DNA of 64,000 nucleotides from Sinorhizobium sp. 6-70 (GCF_030124375.1 NZ_JASKLS010000014.1:1-64000), one strand, 5' to 3'; counted from the stretch's first letter, positions 1 through 8,018 are shown. Numbers and translations: made by a program. Notes: generated by a model from the sequence alone, not told the origin.

Positions 1-1
1 C

Positions 2-97
2 CCGATGATCACCCACACGCTGCCGCTCGACGACATCAACAAGGGTTTTGAGCTGATGCATTCCGGCGAAAGCATCAGGAGCGTCGTGATCTACTGA
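2..97 (+). CDS. S-(hydroxymethyl)glutathione dehydrogenase / class III alcohol dehydrogenase, C-terminal fragment
   Basis: Only the last 31 codons are in the window; the gene begins before base 1. The frame ends in GESIRSVVIY followed by TGA, the usual C-terminus of zinc-dependent class III alcohol dehydrogenases, which oxidise S-hydroxymethylglutathione to S-formylglutathione in the cytoplasm. The next gene encodes the enzyme that forms the substrate from formaldehyde and glutathione, which supports the call. The assignment rests on this short tail and the neighbour, since the catalytic part is not visible. Confidence 0.8.
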   Translation, partial: PMITHTLPLDDINKGFELMHSGESIRSVVIY

Positions 98-119
98 GCA
101 TATCCGCCGGGTTTTCGAA

Positions 120-158
120 CTACAGCGCCGCGCGTCTTATCAGACGCGCAAAGGACGC
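120..158. repeat. Dispersed palindromic repeat (RIME-like), copy 1
   Basis: An 8-bp perfect stem (130-137 with 142-149, loop TATC) lies between the dehydrogenase and gfa. The reverse complement of the whole block nearly matches 56526-56559, differing mainly by a short deletion in the loop. This two-copy identity marks it as a mobile or dispersed repeat. There is no T-run, so it is not a classical intrinsic terminator. Confidence 0.65.
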
Positions 159-226
159 ACACAGCAGGCCGAAGCGCCACCGCATCCGAGACGGACCGGG
201 CTTCGACACAACAGGGAGGACAAGCA

Positions 227-802
227 ATGGCAAGTTCAATCAGCATTCATCCGGCGGTGGATGGCGGCATCAGACCCGCCAGCCCGGATTTTGCCGGAGG
301 TACACTTGTTTGTGCCTGCACGGACAGGCCGGTCAAGGTCAGGATCGAGGGCCAGATCGCCCACAACCACGCTTGCGGCTGCACCAAGTGCTGGAAGCCA
401 AGCGGCAGCAATTTCTCCATCGTCGCCGTTGTGCCGCATGACAAGGTCAGCGTGCTCGAGAACGGCGACAAGCTGCAAGTGGTCGATCCCTCCGCGCTGA
501 TCCAGCGGCACGCCTGCAAGCAATGCGGCGTTCATATGTATGGACCGGTGGAGCGGGAACATGCCTTCCAGGGGCTGGACTTCATCCACCCCGAGCGGTT
601 CCAGGAGTCGGGCTGGGCGCCTCCGGGCTTTGCCGCCTTCGTCTCCTCGATCATCGAATCGGGAGTCGATCCCAGCCGCATGGACGGCATCCGCGCTCGC
701 CTGAGGGAGCTCGGGCTGGAGCCCTATGACTGCCTGTCGCCAGCCCTGATGGACTATGTTGCCACCTGGGTCGCGAAGAAATCGGGCGCGCTTGCCAGCT
801 GA
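227..802 (+). CDS. gfa: S-(hydroxymethyl)glutathione synthase (glutathione-dependent formaldehyde-activating enzyme)
   Basis: A 191-aa protein of the Gfa/Mss4-like zinc fold, which promotes condensation of formaldehyde with glutathione as the first step of formaldehyde detoxification. Metal-ligand cysteines are seen at Cys29, Cys31, Cys50, Cys52 and Cys55 and in a later CKQC pair, in the family's order. Length and the motif HERFQE-type region before the C-terminal helix fit full-length Gfa. The ATG at 227 is preceded by AGGGAGGA at 212-219. It follows the class III alcohol dehydrogenase that consumes its product, probably in one transcript although 129 bases with a repeat separate them. Confidence 0.93.
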   Translation: MASSISIHPAVDGGIRPASPDFAGGTLVCACTDRPVKVRIEGQIAHNHACGCTKCWKPSGSNFSIVAVVPHDKVSVLENGDKLQVVDPSALIQRHACKQCGVHMYGPVEREHAFQGLDFIHPERFQESGWAPPGFAAFVSSIIESGVDPSRMDGIRARLRELGLEPYDCLSPALMDYVATWVAKKSGALAS

Positions 803-826
803 TCGTGCAGGCAGATTTGATGCGGA

Positions 827-858
827 CCTGTCAGTGTCCTGACCAAGACGCTGACAGG
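827..858 (+). terminator. Possible hairpin after gfa
   Basis: CCTGTCAG (827-834) pairs with CTGACAGG (851-858), with a short inner GTC/GAC pairing. It sits 25 bases after the gfa stop. No T-run follows, so a termination role is only plausible; it could equally be a processing or stabilising stem. Confidence 0.35.
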
Positions 859-1033
859 ATGCCGTGTCGTTTGTTGTGCTGCGAGCCCAAAACCCCATGC
901 TCATTCGCCCCGCAGTGGCGTGTGCTGATTGCCTCTTTCGTACCTCACATCCCCTTCTTTGCGCCGAAAACGGGTTGAAGTCGGAGACCGGACGCACGAT
1001 TCTTATGTCATCGGAAACGTGGAGGCCCGCGTG

Positions 1034-1594
1034 ATGGGACGGACAGGGCATTACATCATCTTCGAAACGGCTGGCGGTTTCTGCGGCATCGCCTGGAACG
1101 ATAACGGCATAACGCGCTTCCAACTGCCGACAAAAGATGCCGGCGCGACCGAGCGAATGCTGCTGCGCCGTATTCCCGATGCCGAATCCGGTACGCCTAC
1201 GCCCGAGGTGATCGAAGCGGTCGCGGCCGCGAAGCGTTACTTCGAGGGCCAGGAAATCGATTTCTCCGGCTTCAGGCTTGATCTCGCAGGGCAGGAAGCG
1301 TTTTTCAGGCAAGTTTATGCCGCTGCGCGGCGAGTCCGCTGGGGGCAGACGACCACCTACGGAGCGTTGGCGAAGGCACTCGGCGCCGGACCGGAAGCGG
1401 CGCGGGACGTCGGCCAAGCCATGGCGAAGAATCCGATCCCGCTGATCATTCCCTGCCACCGCGTCCTTGCCGCCGGCGGCAAGATCGGCGGTTTCTCGGC
1501 GCCGGGCGGTGCATCGGCAAAGACGCGCATGCTCGAACTGGAGGGCGTTCATGTCGGCGTGCCGCCGGCGGTGCAACAATCCTTCGGCTTCTGA
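1034..1594 (+). CDS. ogt: Methylated-DNA--[protein]-cysteine S-methyltransferase (Ogt type)
   Basis: A 186-aa suicide enzyme that moves the alkyl group from O6-alkylguanine or O4-alkylthymine to its own cysteine. The active-site motif PCHR is present with acceptor Cys at about residue 141, preceded by the Tyr/Arg-rich DNA-binding helix region (TTTYGALAKAL) and followed by the GGFS glycine loop. The N-terminal domain is short and there is no Ada regulatory part, so this is a repair enzyme only. I chose the ATG at 1034 (GTG at 1031 is also possible) because GGAGG at 1021-1025 precedes it; the open frame extends to a TTG at 929 with no SD and an unconvincing leader. A second, Ada-like protein is encoded at 62876-63748. 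Confidence 0.85.
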   Translation: MGRTGHYIIFETAGGFCGIAWNDNGITRFQLPTKDAGATERMLLRRIPDAESGTPTPEVIEAVAAAKRYFEGQEIDFSGFRLDLAGQEAFFRQVYAAARRVRWGQTTTYGALAKALGAGPEAARDVGQAMAKNPIPLIIPCHRVLAAGGKIGGFSAPGGASAKTRMLELEGVHVGVPPAVQQSFGF

Positions 1595-1609
1595 AGCGCG
1601 TCGCATGTG

Positions 1610-1645
1610 AGAGTGGGATGCGGGCGGAAAACCGCGCACGCTTTT
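1610..1645. repeat. Partial dispersed repeat (half of the GGTTTTCC-type module)
   Basis: This stretch matches the reverse complement of the right half of the repeat at 59383-59432 with a few substitutions (the shared core reads GGGATGCGGG..GGAAAACC..CGCAC..TTTT). It lacks the matching second arm, so it looks like a degenerate copy. Confidence 0.5.
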
Positions 1646-1797
1646 GCGTTCGAACGGACGCACGACGGACGCCCCAACGCTTCTCAGCGCCGCAAAGCAA
1701 CGCCGTCTGGCGGTTACACATCGATCTTGGCATGGATCACGCGGATCAGCGTTAACCACAAATCCATGTAATCCAGGCGCCGGCCTCGGCGCACTTG

Positions 1798-1813
1798 TTA
1801 AAGGATCATTAAC
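1798..1813. promoter_or_regulatory. Candidate CtrA box (TTAA-N7-TTAAC)
   Basis: TTAA at 1798-1801, a 7-base spacer, then TTAAC at 1809-1813: a perfect match to the consensus bound by CtrA, the alphaproteobacterial cell-cycle response regulator. A TATAAG hexamer at 1819-1824 lies 17 bases after the first TTAA. It is about 250 bases before the asnB start. Binding is inferred from sequence alone. Confidence 0.5.
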
Positions 1814-1872
1814 GACACTATAAGTTCTTGCAGAAACAGATGAAATATGACGCAGGCTATCGAAGAAATCAT

Positions 1873-1897
1873 AACAATTCCGGGCTGGGGAATTGTT
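1873..1897. promoter_or_regulatory. Inverted repeat, candidate operator upstream of asnB operon
   Basis: AACAATTCC (1873-1881) and GGAATTGTT (1889-1897) form a perfect 9-bp inverted repeat around a 7-base centre in the AT-rich leader of the asnB operon. Size and symmetry suit a dimeric regulator's operator; a transcript hairpin is the alternative. No regulator gene is adjacent. Confidence 0.4.
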
Positions 1898-2064
1898 TAA
1901 AATTTTAATAAAGGAATATTGATCTGCGCTTGTATTGTTTTTTGCTTCCTTGAGATTGTTCTGATTGATTTACCATCTCCATGAAAACACTCGGCAGTTA
2001 ACTCTTGCTGTCGATATCTCATCTATATTTTCCGCGTTGTCTGCGGACGTCAGAGTATCTCGTC

Positions 2065-4002
2065 ATGTGCGGTTTTGGTGGCTATTTCGGTTCTGTTCCG
2101 GATGGAAAGGCTCTTCTTCAGAAGATGACGGCCGCGATTGCCCATCGCGGACCGGACGAGCAAGGCGTTTTCACCGCGCCGCAAGCGGGTCTTGGTCATG
2201 TCAGGTTGTCGATCGTCGGGCTGGGGGATGGCCAGCAGCCGATGTCCGATGCCACCGGCGAGCTGACGATCGCCTTCAACGGCGAGATCTTCAATTATGT
2301 CGAACTGCGCGACGAGCTTCGCGCCAAGGGCCGCCGTTTCCGTACATCCAGCGACACGGAGGTCATCCTCCATCTGTACGATGAGATGGGCGAGGATTGC
2401 GTGTCCCGCCTCAACGGCGATTTTGCCTTCGCACTATGGGACAATCGGCGCCGGCGGATGCTGTTGGCGCGCGATCGCATGGGTGTCCGCCCTCTGTTTT
2501 ATGCAATGCGGGCGGGGACGCTCTATTTCGCCTCCGAGGTCAAGGCGCTCCTTCAGGTTCCCGGTCTTTCGGCTGAGATCGACCCGATCGCGCTCGATCA
2601 GACTTTTACGCTCTGGGCGCCGATCGCGCCGCGCACGCCGTTCAAGGACATCTTTGAACTCGAACCGGCAAGCCTGATGATTGCCGATGAGCGGGGCGCG
2701 ACGGCACGGACCTATTGGAATCTGGAATTTCCGGACCGCGACGCACCGTCCCGGCATGCCAACGAAGGCCAGGCTGTAGAGGAACTGCGCGCGCTTCTGA
2801 CCGACGCGACGCGCATCCGCATGCGGGCCGACGTGCCGGTCGGCTCCTATCTGTCCGGCGGCCTCGATTCATCCATCGTTTCGGCGCTCGCCGCCGGCAT
2901 GGCCCCGCAAGGGCTTCGAACCTTTTCCGTGACCTTCGACAGCGCCGAACACGATGAGAGCGCCTTCCAGAACGAAATGGCCGCGACTCTCGGCACCGAT
3001 CACAAGGCTGTCGCCTGCCAAGCCGGCGATATCGCGAAGGTTTTCCCGGAGGTGATCCGCTATGCCGAACGGCCGGTGCTTCGAACTGCGCCGGCCCCCT
3101 TGTACCAACTCTCCGGTCTGGTGCGCGATTGCGGCTTGAAAGTTGTGCTGACAGGCGAGGGGGCGGACGAAGTTTTCGCAGGCTACGACATCTTCAAGGA
3201 AGCGCGCGTGCGCCGCTTCTGCGGTCGGCAACCCGGCTCGCGCATGAGACCGCACCTGTTCCGCAAGCTCTACCCCTATCTGCCCGGCCTCAAGCAGCAG
3301 TCGGCCGAATATCTCGCGGCATTTTTCGGCGCCGGGAACGACCCGCTTGACGACCCGCTCTTCTCGCATCGCCCGCGGCTCAAGGGGACTGCGGCGACGA
3401 AGATGTTCTTCTCGGGCGACCTGCGCGCCCGGCTGGCGGATTACGACGCGGCCGATGAGCTCATCAGCCGCCTGCCCGACGCCTTTGGCCGCTGGCATCC
3501 GCTGCACCAGGCGCAATATCTCGAAAGCCGCTTTCTTCTGCCGGGCTACATCCTTTCGAGCCAGGGAGACCGCATGGCGATGGCCCATGGGGTCGAAGGC
3601 CGCTTCCCCTTCCTCGATCATCGTCTCGTCGAATTCGCCGCGGGACTGCCGCCGGAAATGAAGCTCAACGGTCTGGTGGAAAAACACATTCTGCGCGAGG
3701 CGACAAAGGATCTCCTGCCCGCTTCGATCGGCAAGCGGACCAAGCAGCCCTATCGCGCGCCGGACAGCCATTCCTTCAGCGGTCGGGGCGAACTCGACTA
3801 CGTGCGCACCGCGATGGGCGAAGAGGCGATTGCCGCCGGCGGCCTCTTCAACGCAAAGGCGGTGACGAAACTTTACGAGAAGTGCCGGGCACGCCCGGCC
3901 TCCGGCTTCCGCGACAACGCAGCCTTCGTCGGCATCCTGTCGACGCAACTGTGGCTGCAGACATTCACCGGCACGAGCGTCCGCACGGCGGAGGCTGCCT
4001 GA
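2065..4002 (+). CDS. asnB: Asparagine synthetase B-like glutamine amidotransferase
   Basis: A 645-aa two-domain enzyme. The N-terminal class II glutaminase domain starts MCGFGGYFG, with Cys2 as nucleophile after Met removal, and includes HRGPDEQG and the FNGEIFNY region. The C-terminal ATP-pyrophosphatase domain has the PP-loop SGGLDSS near residues 264-270 and GEGADEVFAGYD further on. It should use glutamine, ATP and a carboxylate to form an amide. I chose the ATG at 2065 because Cys must be residue 2. The gene opens an operon with an acyl carrier protein (23-base gap), an acyl ligase and an NAD-synthetase-like enzyme. Such amidotransferases also occur in polysaccharide/exosortase-type loci, so the true substrate may be a sugar, peptide or acyl acid rather than aspartate. 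Confidence 0.85.
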   Translation: MCGFGGYFGSVPDGKALLQKMTAAIAHRGPDEQGVFTAPQAGLGHVRLSIVGLGDGQQPMSDATGELTIAFNGEIFNYVELRDELRAKGRRFRTSSDTEVILHLYDEMGEDCVSRLNGDFAFALWDNRRRRMLLARDRMGVRPLFYAMRAGTLYFASEVKALLQVPGLSAEIDPIALDQTFTLWAPIAPRTPFKDIFELEPASLMIADERGATARTYWNLEFPDRDAPSRHANEGQAVEELRALLTDATRIRMRADVPVGSYLSGGLDSSIVSALAAGMAPQGLRTFSVTFDSAEHDESAFQNEMAATLGTDHKAVACQAGDIAKVFPEVIRYAERPVLRTAPAPLYQLSGLVRDCGLKVVLTGEGADEVFAGYDIFKEARVRRFCGRQPGSRMRPHLFRKLYPYLPGLKQQSAEYLAAFFGAGNDPLDDPLFSHRPRLKGTAATKMFFSGDLRARLADYDAADELISRLPDAFGRWHPLHQAQYLESRFLLPGYILSSQGDRMAMAHGVEGRFPFLDHRLVEFAAGLPPEMKLNGLVEKHILREATKDLLPASIGKRTKQPYRAPDSHSFSGRGELDYVRTAMGEEAIAAGGLFNAKAVTKLYEKCRARPASGFRDNAAFVGILSTQLWLQTFTGTSVRTAEAA

Positions 4003-4025
4003 AGCAAGAATGGAAAGGATGAGAC

Positions 4026-4292
4026 ATGACAGAAACGATCAAGGACAGCGTCAAGGCGTTCATCATCGAGAATTTTCTCTTCGGTGACACGTCCTATGAA
4101 CTCGCCGATACGGCGTCGCTGATCGAGAACGACATCATCGATTCGACCGGCGTGCTGGAGCTCGTCGCTTTCATCGAGGACCGTTTCGGCATCGCCATGG
4201 CCGACGCCGATATCGTGCCGGCAAATCTCGACTCGCTTGCACGCATCTCTGCATTCATCGCAGCAAAGTCCGCCGTGCCGGTCTCGGCATAG
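4026..4292 (+). CDS. Stand-alone acyl carrier protein
   Basis: An 88-aa acidic protein with the four-helix ACP pattern. The phosphopantetheine attachment serine is Ser40 in the motif IDSTGVLELV; housekeeping AcpP has DSLD, so this is a specialised carrier. SD AAGGA precedes the ATG. It lies between the amidotransferase and an AMP-forming acyl ligase, and the simplest inference is that the ligase loads an acyl or aminoacyl group onto this carrier. No ketosynthase or holo-ACP synthase is nearby, so chain extension by this cluster is unlikely and modification must come from elsewhere. Confidence 0.85.
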   Translation: MTETIKDSVKAFIIENFLFGDTSYELADTASLIENDIIDSTGVLELVAFIEDRFGIAMADADIVPANLDSLARISAFIAAKSAVPVSA

Positions 4293-4319
4293 ACAGCAAA
4301 AGGCGGGGGCGTCACGCAC

Positions 4320-5867
4320 ATGCGGTTCGAGCAATTTCTCATCAGGAACGCCGGAGCGAACGGCGGCAAGACGGCGCTCGTCACCGAGCGCAAACGGCTC
4401 AGCTATCAGGAGCTCGATGATCTCTCGACCCGCCTCGCCGCCGCGCTTACTGCAAACGGCGTGAAGCGGAACGATCGGGTTCTGGTCTTCATGGACAATT
4501 GCTGGGAGGCCGCGGTTTCGATCTTCGCGATCCTCAAGTCCGGTGCGACCTTCAGCCCGATCAACGCGTCGACCAAGGCCGACAAGCTCGCCTATATCAT
4601 CGGCGATTGCGACGCGGCGGCGATCCTCACCCAGGCCAAGCTGATGCCGATCGTCGCGGAGGCACGCGACCTTCTGCCCGGCGCGCGCCCCTTCGTCGCT
4701 TCGACGGCGGCGCCGGGAGGCCGGACGCCGGATGGTGCCGTCGCGTTCGAGGGTTGCCTGGCGGCGGACCCCCTGCCTGTTCCCCACGGCGGCATCGATG
4801 TCGATCTCGCCATGCTGATCTACACCTCCGGGTCGACCGGCCGGCCGAAGGGGGTGATGATGACGCATCGAAACATCGATGCGGCTTCGGAATCGATCAC
4901 CACCTATCTCCGCAACACGCCGGACGACATCATCCTCAACGTCCTGCCGCTCGCGTTTGACTACGGCCTCTACCAGCTGTTGATGGCTGTCCGGCTTGAG
5001 GCCACGCTCGTCCTCGAAAAATCCTTCGCCTTCCCGCAGGCGATCTTCGAGCGGATTCGCACCGAAGGCGTGACCGGCTTTCCGCTGGTGCCGACCATGG
5101 CGGCGATGATCCTGCAGATGCGCGATCTCGAGCCCGGCTTCCTGGCCAGCCTTCGCTACATCTCCAACACCGCCGCGGCGCTGCCGCCGGCCCATATCGC
5201 GCGTTTGAGGGAACTCTTCCCGTCTGCGCGGCTCTATTCCATGTACGGCCTGACGGAATGCAAGCGCTGCACCTATCTGCCGCCCGAAGAACTGGACCGC
5301 CGGCCCGGATCCGTCGGCATCGCCATTCCCAACACGGAAGCCTTCGTCGTCGACGATGAGGGAAACCGGGTGCCGCCTGGCGTTCCCGGCGAGCTGGTGA
5401 TCCGGGGCCCGCATGTGATGCAGGGATATTGGCGCAACGATGCGGCGACCGAGCGGATGCTGCGGCCCGGCCCGAATCGCTGGGAGAGAGTGCTTTATAC
5501 GGGAGATCTCTTCCGCACCGACGAGGAAGGCTTCCTCTATTTCGTCGGCCGCAAGGACGACATCATCAAGACGCGCGGCGAAAAGGTGGCGCCGAAGGAA
5601 GTCGAGACCGTGCTGCATGCCCATCCGGGAATTGCGGAAGCGGTCGTGATAGGTGTTCCTGATCCGGTGCTTGGGGCGGCGATCGGCGCGCTTGTCGTTC
5701 TTTCGGATCCGACCCTCACCGAGAAGGACGTCATTCGGCATTGCGCCCGCCATCTCGAGGATTTCATGGTGCCGAAGATCGTCGAATTCCGCACCGAACT
5801 CCCGAAGACAGATACAGGTAAGGTCAGCCGCAGGCTGGCGGCCGAAACATTGGAGCCCGCTGAATGA
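4320..5867 (+). CDS. AMP-dependent acyl-CoA / acyl-ACP ligase
   Basis: A 515-aa member of the ANL superfamily (acyl-CoA synthetases, NRPS adenylation domains). Visible core motifs: the phosphate loop YTSGSTGRPKG near residue 168, the YGLTE adenine motif, the ATP-binding TGD motif, the hinge RKDDIIKTRGEKVAP, and the C-terminal catalytic lysine region KTDTGKVSRR. It should activate a carboxylic acid as an acyl-adenylate and pass it to a thiol, either CoA or the phosphopantetheine of the ACP encoded just upstream. The stop overlaps the start of the next gene (ATGA), so the two are translationally coupled. The acid cannot be read from sequence with confidence. Confidence 0.85.
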   Translation: MRFEQFLIRNAGANGGKTALVTERKRLSYQELDDLSTRLAAALTANGVKRNDRVLVFMDNCWEAAVSIFAILKSGATFSPINASTKADKLAYIIGDCDAAAILTQAKLMPIVAEARDLLPGARPFVASTAAPGGRTPDGAVAFEGCLAADPLPVPHGGIDVDLAMLIYTSGSTGRPKGVMMTHRNIDAASESITTYLRNTPDDIILNVLPLAFDYGLYQLLMAVRLEATLVLEKSFAFPQAIFERIRTEGVTGFPLVPTMAAMILQMRDLEPGFLASLRYISNTAAALPPAHIARLRELFPSARLYSMYGLTECKRCTYLPPEELDRRPGSVGIAIPNTEAFVVDDEGNRVPPGVPGELVIRGPHVMQGYWRNDAATERMLRPGPNRWERVLYTGDLFRTDEEGFLYFVGRKDDIIKTRGEKVAPKEVETVLHAHPGIAEAVVIGVPDPVLGAAIGALVVLSDPTLTEKDVIRHCARHLEDFMVPKIVEFRTELPKTDTGKVSRRLAAETLEPAE

Positions 5868-6871
5868 ACATCCGTCCGGATCAGGATAAATTTGTCTTCT
5901 CGGCCGACAGCTTGAAGATCGACGCGGCCGCGGAGACGGATCGCATCGTCGCGGGGTTGCGCGCGCAACTGCGCGGCATGCGCAAACGCGGCCTCGTGCT
6001 CGGCCTTTCCGGCGGCATCGATTCCAGTGTCTCGGTGGCACTCGCCGTGCGCGCCGTCGGCGCGAAGAACGTTTTCTGCCTGTTCATGCCGGAAAACGAC
6101 TCCGATCCGGAGAGCCTCCGCCTCGGCCGGTTGGTGGCGGAAACCTTCGGCGTCGAGGCGGTCGTCGAGGACATCGGACCCACGCTCGCGGCGATGGGCT
6201 GCTACGAACGCCGCGATGCCTTCATCCGAGAGCTTGTCCCCGGCTATGGCGCGGGCTGGGCATCGAAGGTCGTCATCGCCAATGCACTCGAAGGCGATGG
6301 CTACAACATCTCCTCGCTGGTCGTGCAGGATCCGGAGGGAAAACAGACAAGGTTGCGCATGCCGCCCTCCGCCTATCTCGGCATCGTTGCGGCGACGAAC
6401 ATGAAGCAGCGCTCGCGCAAGCAGCTCGAATATTACCACGCCGACCGGTTGAACTTCGCCGTTCTCGGAACCCCGAACCGGCTCGAATACGACCAGGGCT
6501 TCTTCGTCAAGAACGGCGACGGCGCAGCCGACGTCAAGCCGATCGCGCATCTCTATAAATCGCAGGTCTATGCGCTTGCCGCGCATCTCGACGTGCCCGA
6601 GGAAATCCGCCGCAGGCCGCCGACGACGGATACCTATTCGCTCGCGCAGACCCAGGAGGAATTCTACTTCTCGCTACCCTACGACCGCATGGACCTCTGC
6701 CTCTATGGCCTCAACAACGGCATCAGTGCCGAGGAGGTCGCCTACGCGGCGCAACTGACGACGATCCAGGTGGAGCGTGTCTGGGCGGATATTGCGGCCA
6801 AGCGCAAGGCGACACGCTACCTGCACCTGGGGCCGCAGCTCGTCCAGCCGGTCGAGGAGATCGGTCACTGA
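5864..6871 (+). CDS. nadE: NAD synthetase-like ATP-dependent amidating ligase
   Basis: A 335-aa protein of the NAD synthase family (ATP-pyrophosphatase fold). The PP-loop SGGIDSS is at residues 49-55, and the family's later blocks LGTPNRLEYDQGFFVKNGDG and PTTDTYSLAQTQEEFYFSLPYD region are present. There is no N-terminal nitrilase/glutaminase domain, so it would use ammonia or receive it from a partner. NadE makes NAD from nicotinate adenine dinucleotide, but being fourth in an operon with an amidotransferase, an ACP and an acyl ligase suggests a dedicated or changed role, perhaps as second amidating enzyme. Family assignment is firm; physiological substrate is not. Confidence 0.78.
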   Translation: MNIRPDQDKFVFSADSLKIDAAAETDRIVAGLRAQLRGMRKRGLVLGLSGGIDSSVSVALAVRAVGAKNVFCLFMPENDSDPESLRLGRLVAETFGVEAVVEDIGPTLAAMGCYERRDAFIRELVPGYGAGWASKVVIANALEGDGYNISSLVVQDPEGKQTRLRMPPSAYLGIVAATNMKQRSRKQLEYYHADRLNFAVLGTPNRLEYDQGFFVKNGDGAADVKPIAHLYKSQVYALAAHLDVPEEIRRRPPTTDTYSLAQTQEEFYFSLPYDRMDLCLYGLNNGISAEEVAYAAQLTTIQVERVWADIAAKRKATRYLHLGPQLVQPVEEIGH

Positions 6872-6905
6872 CCGGAATAGGGGCCAGTGTTCTGTTCAGC
6901 GTGTC

Positions 6906-8018
6906 TTAGTCAAAGCGACCACCGAACACACGGTTCCATTGTTCACCTGCGAGCCCGTTCATGAAGCCTTGCGCATTGCGGAAGGCTGAAACGAGTTCTT
7001 CGTCGCGGGAGTGGACGACGGTCGAGGCTGCGTGAACGAATGCAATGCGCCGACCGAGCATCGCCTCCAGCAGGGCAGGCTGTGTCCGTCCACGCAGGCC
7101 GGCAATACCGCGGGCGGCGGCATGGTCGATGAGGCAGTCGATGACGGGACCGGCTTGCCCCGGCGCGGCAAGAACCTGGAGCACCCGGGCGATGGCGCCG
7201 GGACGTACGTGATAGAAAAACGCACCGACCGGCATGCCGCCGCGCGCGGTGACGGCAGCGAAGACCGGCTCGCCAAACTCCGGCTTCTCGACTGCATCCG
7301 CCAGCACGTGATCGAGTTGACCCGGCGCCCAGTCAGGGCGCAACGCGAACTGCGCCGTCAGCCGTTCGAAGAGAGCGGCAAAGGCGTGGCGGTCGATGTC
7401 CGAGACCTGCAATGCCCCGCGGGCGGGCGGGCTTTCCGCCAGTCCCGACCAGCGCAATCTGCCGCGGTCCATCCTGTTGCGATAAAGGTGATCGACCGAG
7501 CGCGCCAGCGGGCTTAGCAGGCGGGCCGGGCGGATGCGGCCGGCAACGAGATCGAGCGCAAAAGCCGAGGGCCGGATGACCCGTATCCATTCGAGACTGT
7601 ATTGCGGAAGCGCGATGCCGCGGAGCTTCGTCCACATCTGCGTGGAAACTTCGCTCGCGGTCTCGCTGAAGGAAAGATCCTGCGGGCCGGCGAGAAAAGC
7701 CTTGAGAAGTCGTGCGCCGGCAAGCGGATCGCTCTCGTACCCCTCGACCATCAGCGATCCGCAGATCGCGGCGCGCAATCGCCTGCCATTGAAGGTCATC
7801 GGCAGGGCATTCACGCCGACAAAGCCGGAAATGCGCCCGCCGCCGTTGACGTAGACGAGCGGGGAAATCTCCGGATCGCATCCGGGCGATTCGAGATAGA
7901 GCTGGCGGAGATAGTCGATGAAGGTGGGCGGCGTGGTTTTCCCGTTGCGAAATACTCTCTGGAACAGCCCGGCAACGGCCGGCATGTCCGCCGCTTCCAG
8001 AGGACGGATATCGCTCAT
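6906..8018 (-). CDS. GNAT-like acyltransferase domain protein, paralogue A
   Basis: A 370-aa protein that I do not recognise as a named enzyme. Its N-terminal 90 residues have a GNAT-like start (IRPLEAADMPAVAGLFQRVF) and strand-turn-strand pattern, and a second similar unit appears after residue 200, suggesting a tandem or FemAB-like double GNAT fold. It is clearly paralogous to the protein encoded at 10274-11422: shared features are FRN near residue 24, LEW..xRP in the middle, a VLQVL/VLNVL strand, and the C-terminal GLAxExWxR. Its ATG overlaps the stop of the upstream methyltransferase gene (ATGA). It converges on the NAD-synthetase-like gene with 34 bases between. N-acylation of an amino sugar or amine in the polysaccharide pathway is a guess. 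Confidence 0.6.
   Translation of the reverse strand: MSDIRPLEAADMPAVAGLFQRVFRNGKTTPPTFIDYLRQLYLESPGCDPEISPLVYVNGGGRISGFVGVNALPMTFNGRRLRAAICGSLMVEGYESDPLAGARLLKAFLAGPQDLSFSETASEVSTQMWTKLRGIALPQYSLEWIRVIRPSAFALDLVAGRIRPARLLSPLARSVDHLYRNRMDRGRLRWSGLAESPPARGALQVSDIDRHAFAALFERLTAQFALRPDWAPGQLDHVLADAVEKPEFGEPVFAAVTARGGMPVGAFFYHVRPGAIARVLQVLAAPGQAGPVIDCLIDHAAARGIAGLRGRTQPALLEAMLGRRIAFVHAASTVVHSRDEELVSAFRNAQGFMNGLAGEQWNRVFGGRFD

Larger units (their letters stand above)
1595..2064. other. Long AT-rich intergenic region upstream of the asnB operon
   Basis: The 470 bases hold no convincing gene. From about 1800 the sequence becomes clearly AT-richer than its surroundings, as in a promoter region. It contains a half-copy of a dispersed repeat (1610-1645), a GTTAACC word (1751-1757), a perfect TTAA-N7-TTAAC box (1798-1813), a TATAAG hexamer (1819-1824) and a 9-bp inverted repeat (1873-1897). 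Confidence 0.7.

Noticed and set aside
827..858. Firm terminator after gfa
   Set aside because: A stem exists, but with no T-run it was kept only as a low-confidence feature.
929..1033. N-terminal extension of the Ogt-type protein from the TTG at 929
   Set aside because: No SD, and residues before the ATG at 1034 do not fit the family; GGAGG at 1021 supports the later start.
3873..6041. Very long open frame (over 700 codons) on the minus strand
   Set aside because: It lies opposite the asnB, ACP, ligase and nadE-like genes, its product is Arg/His/Asp-rich without motifs, and the plus-strand genes have clear families and overlaps. It is a by-product of high third-position GC.
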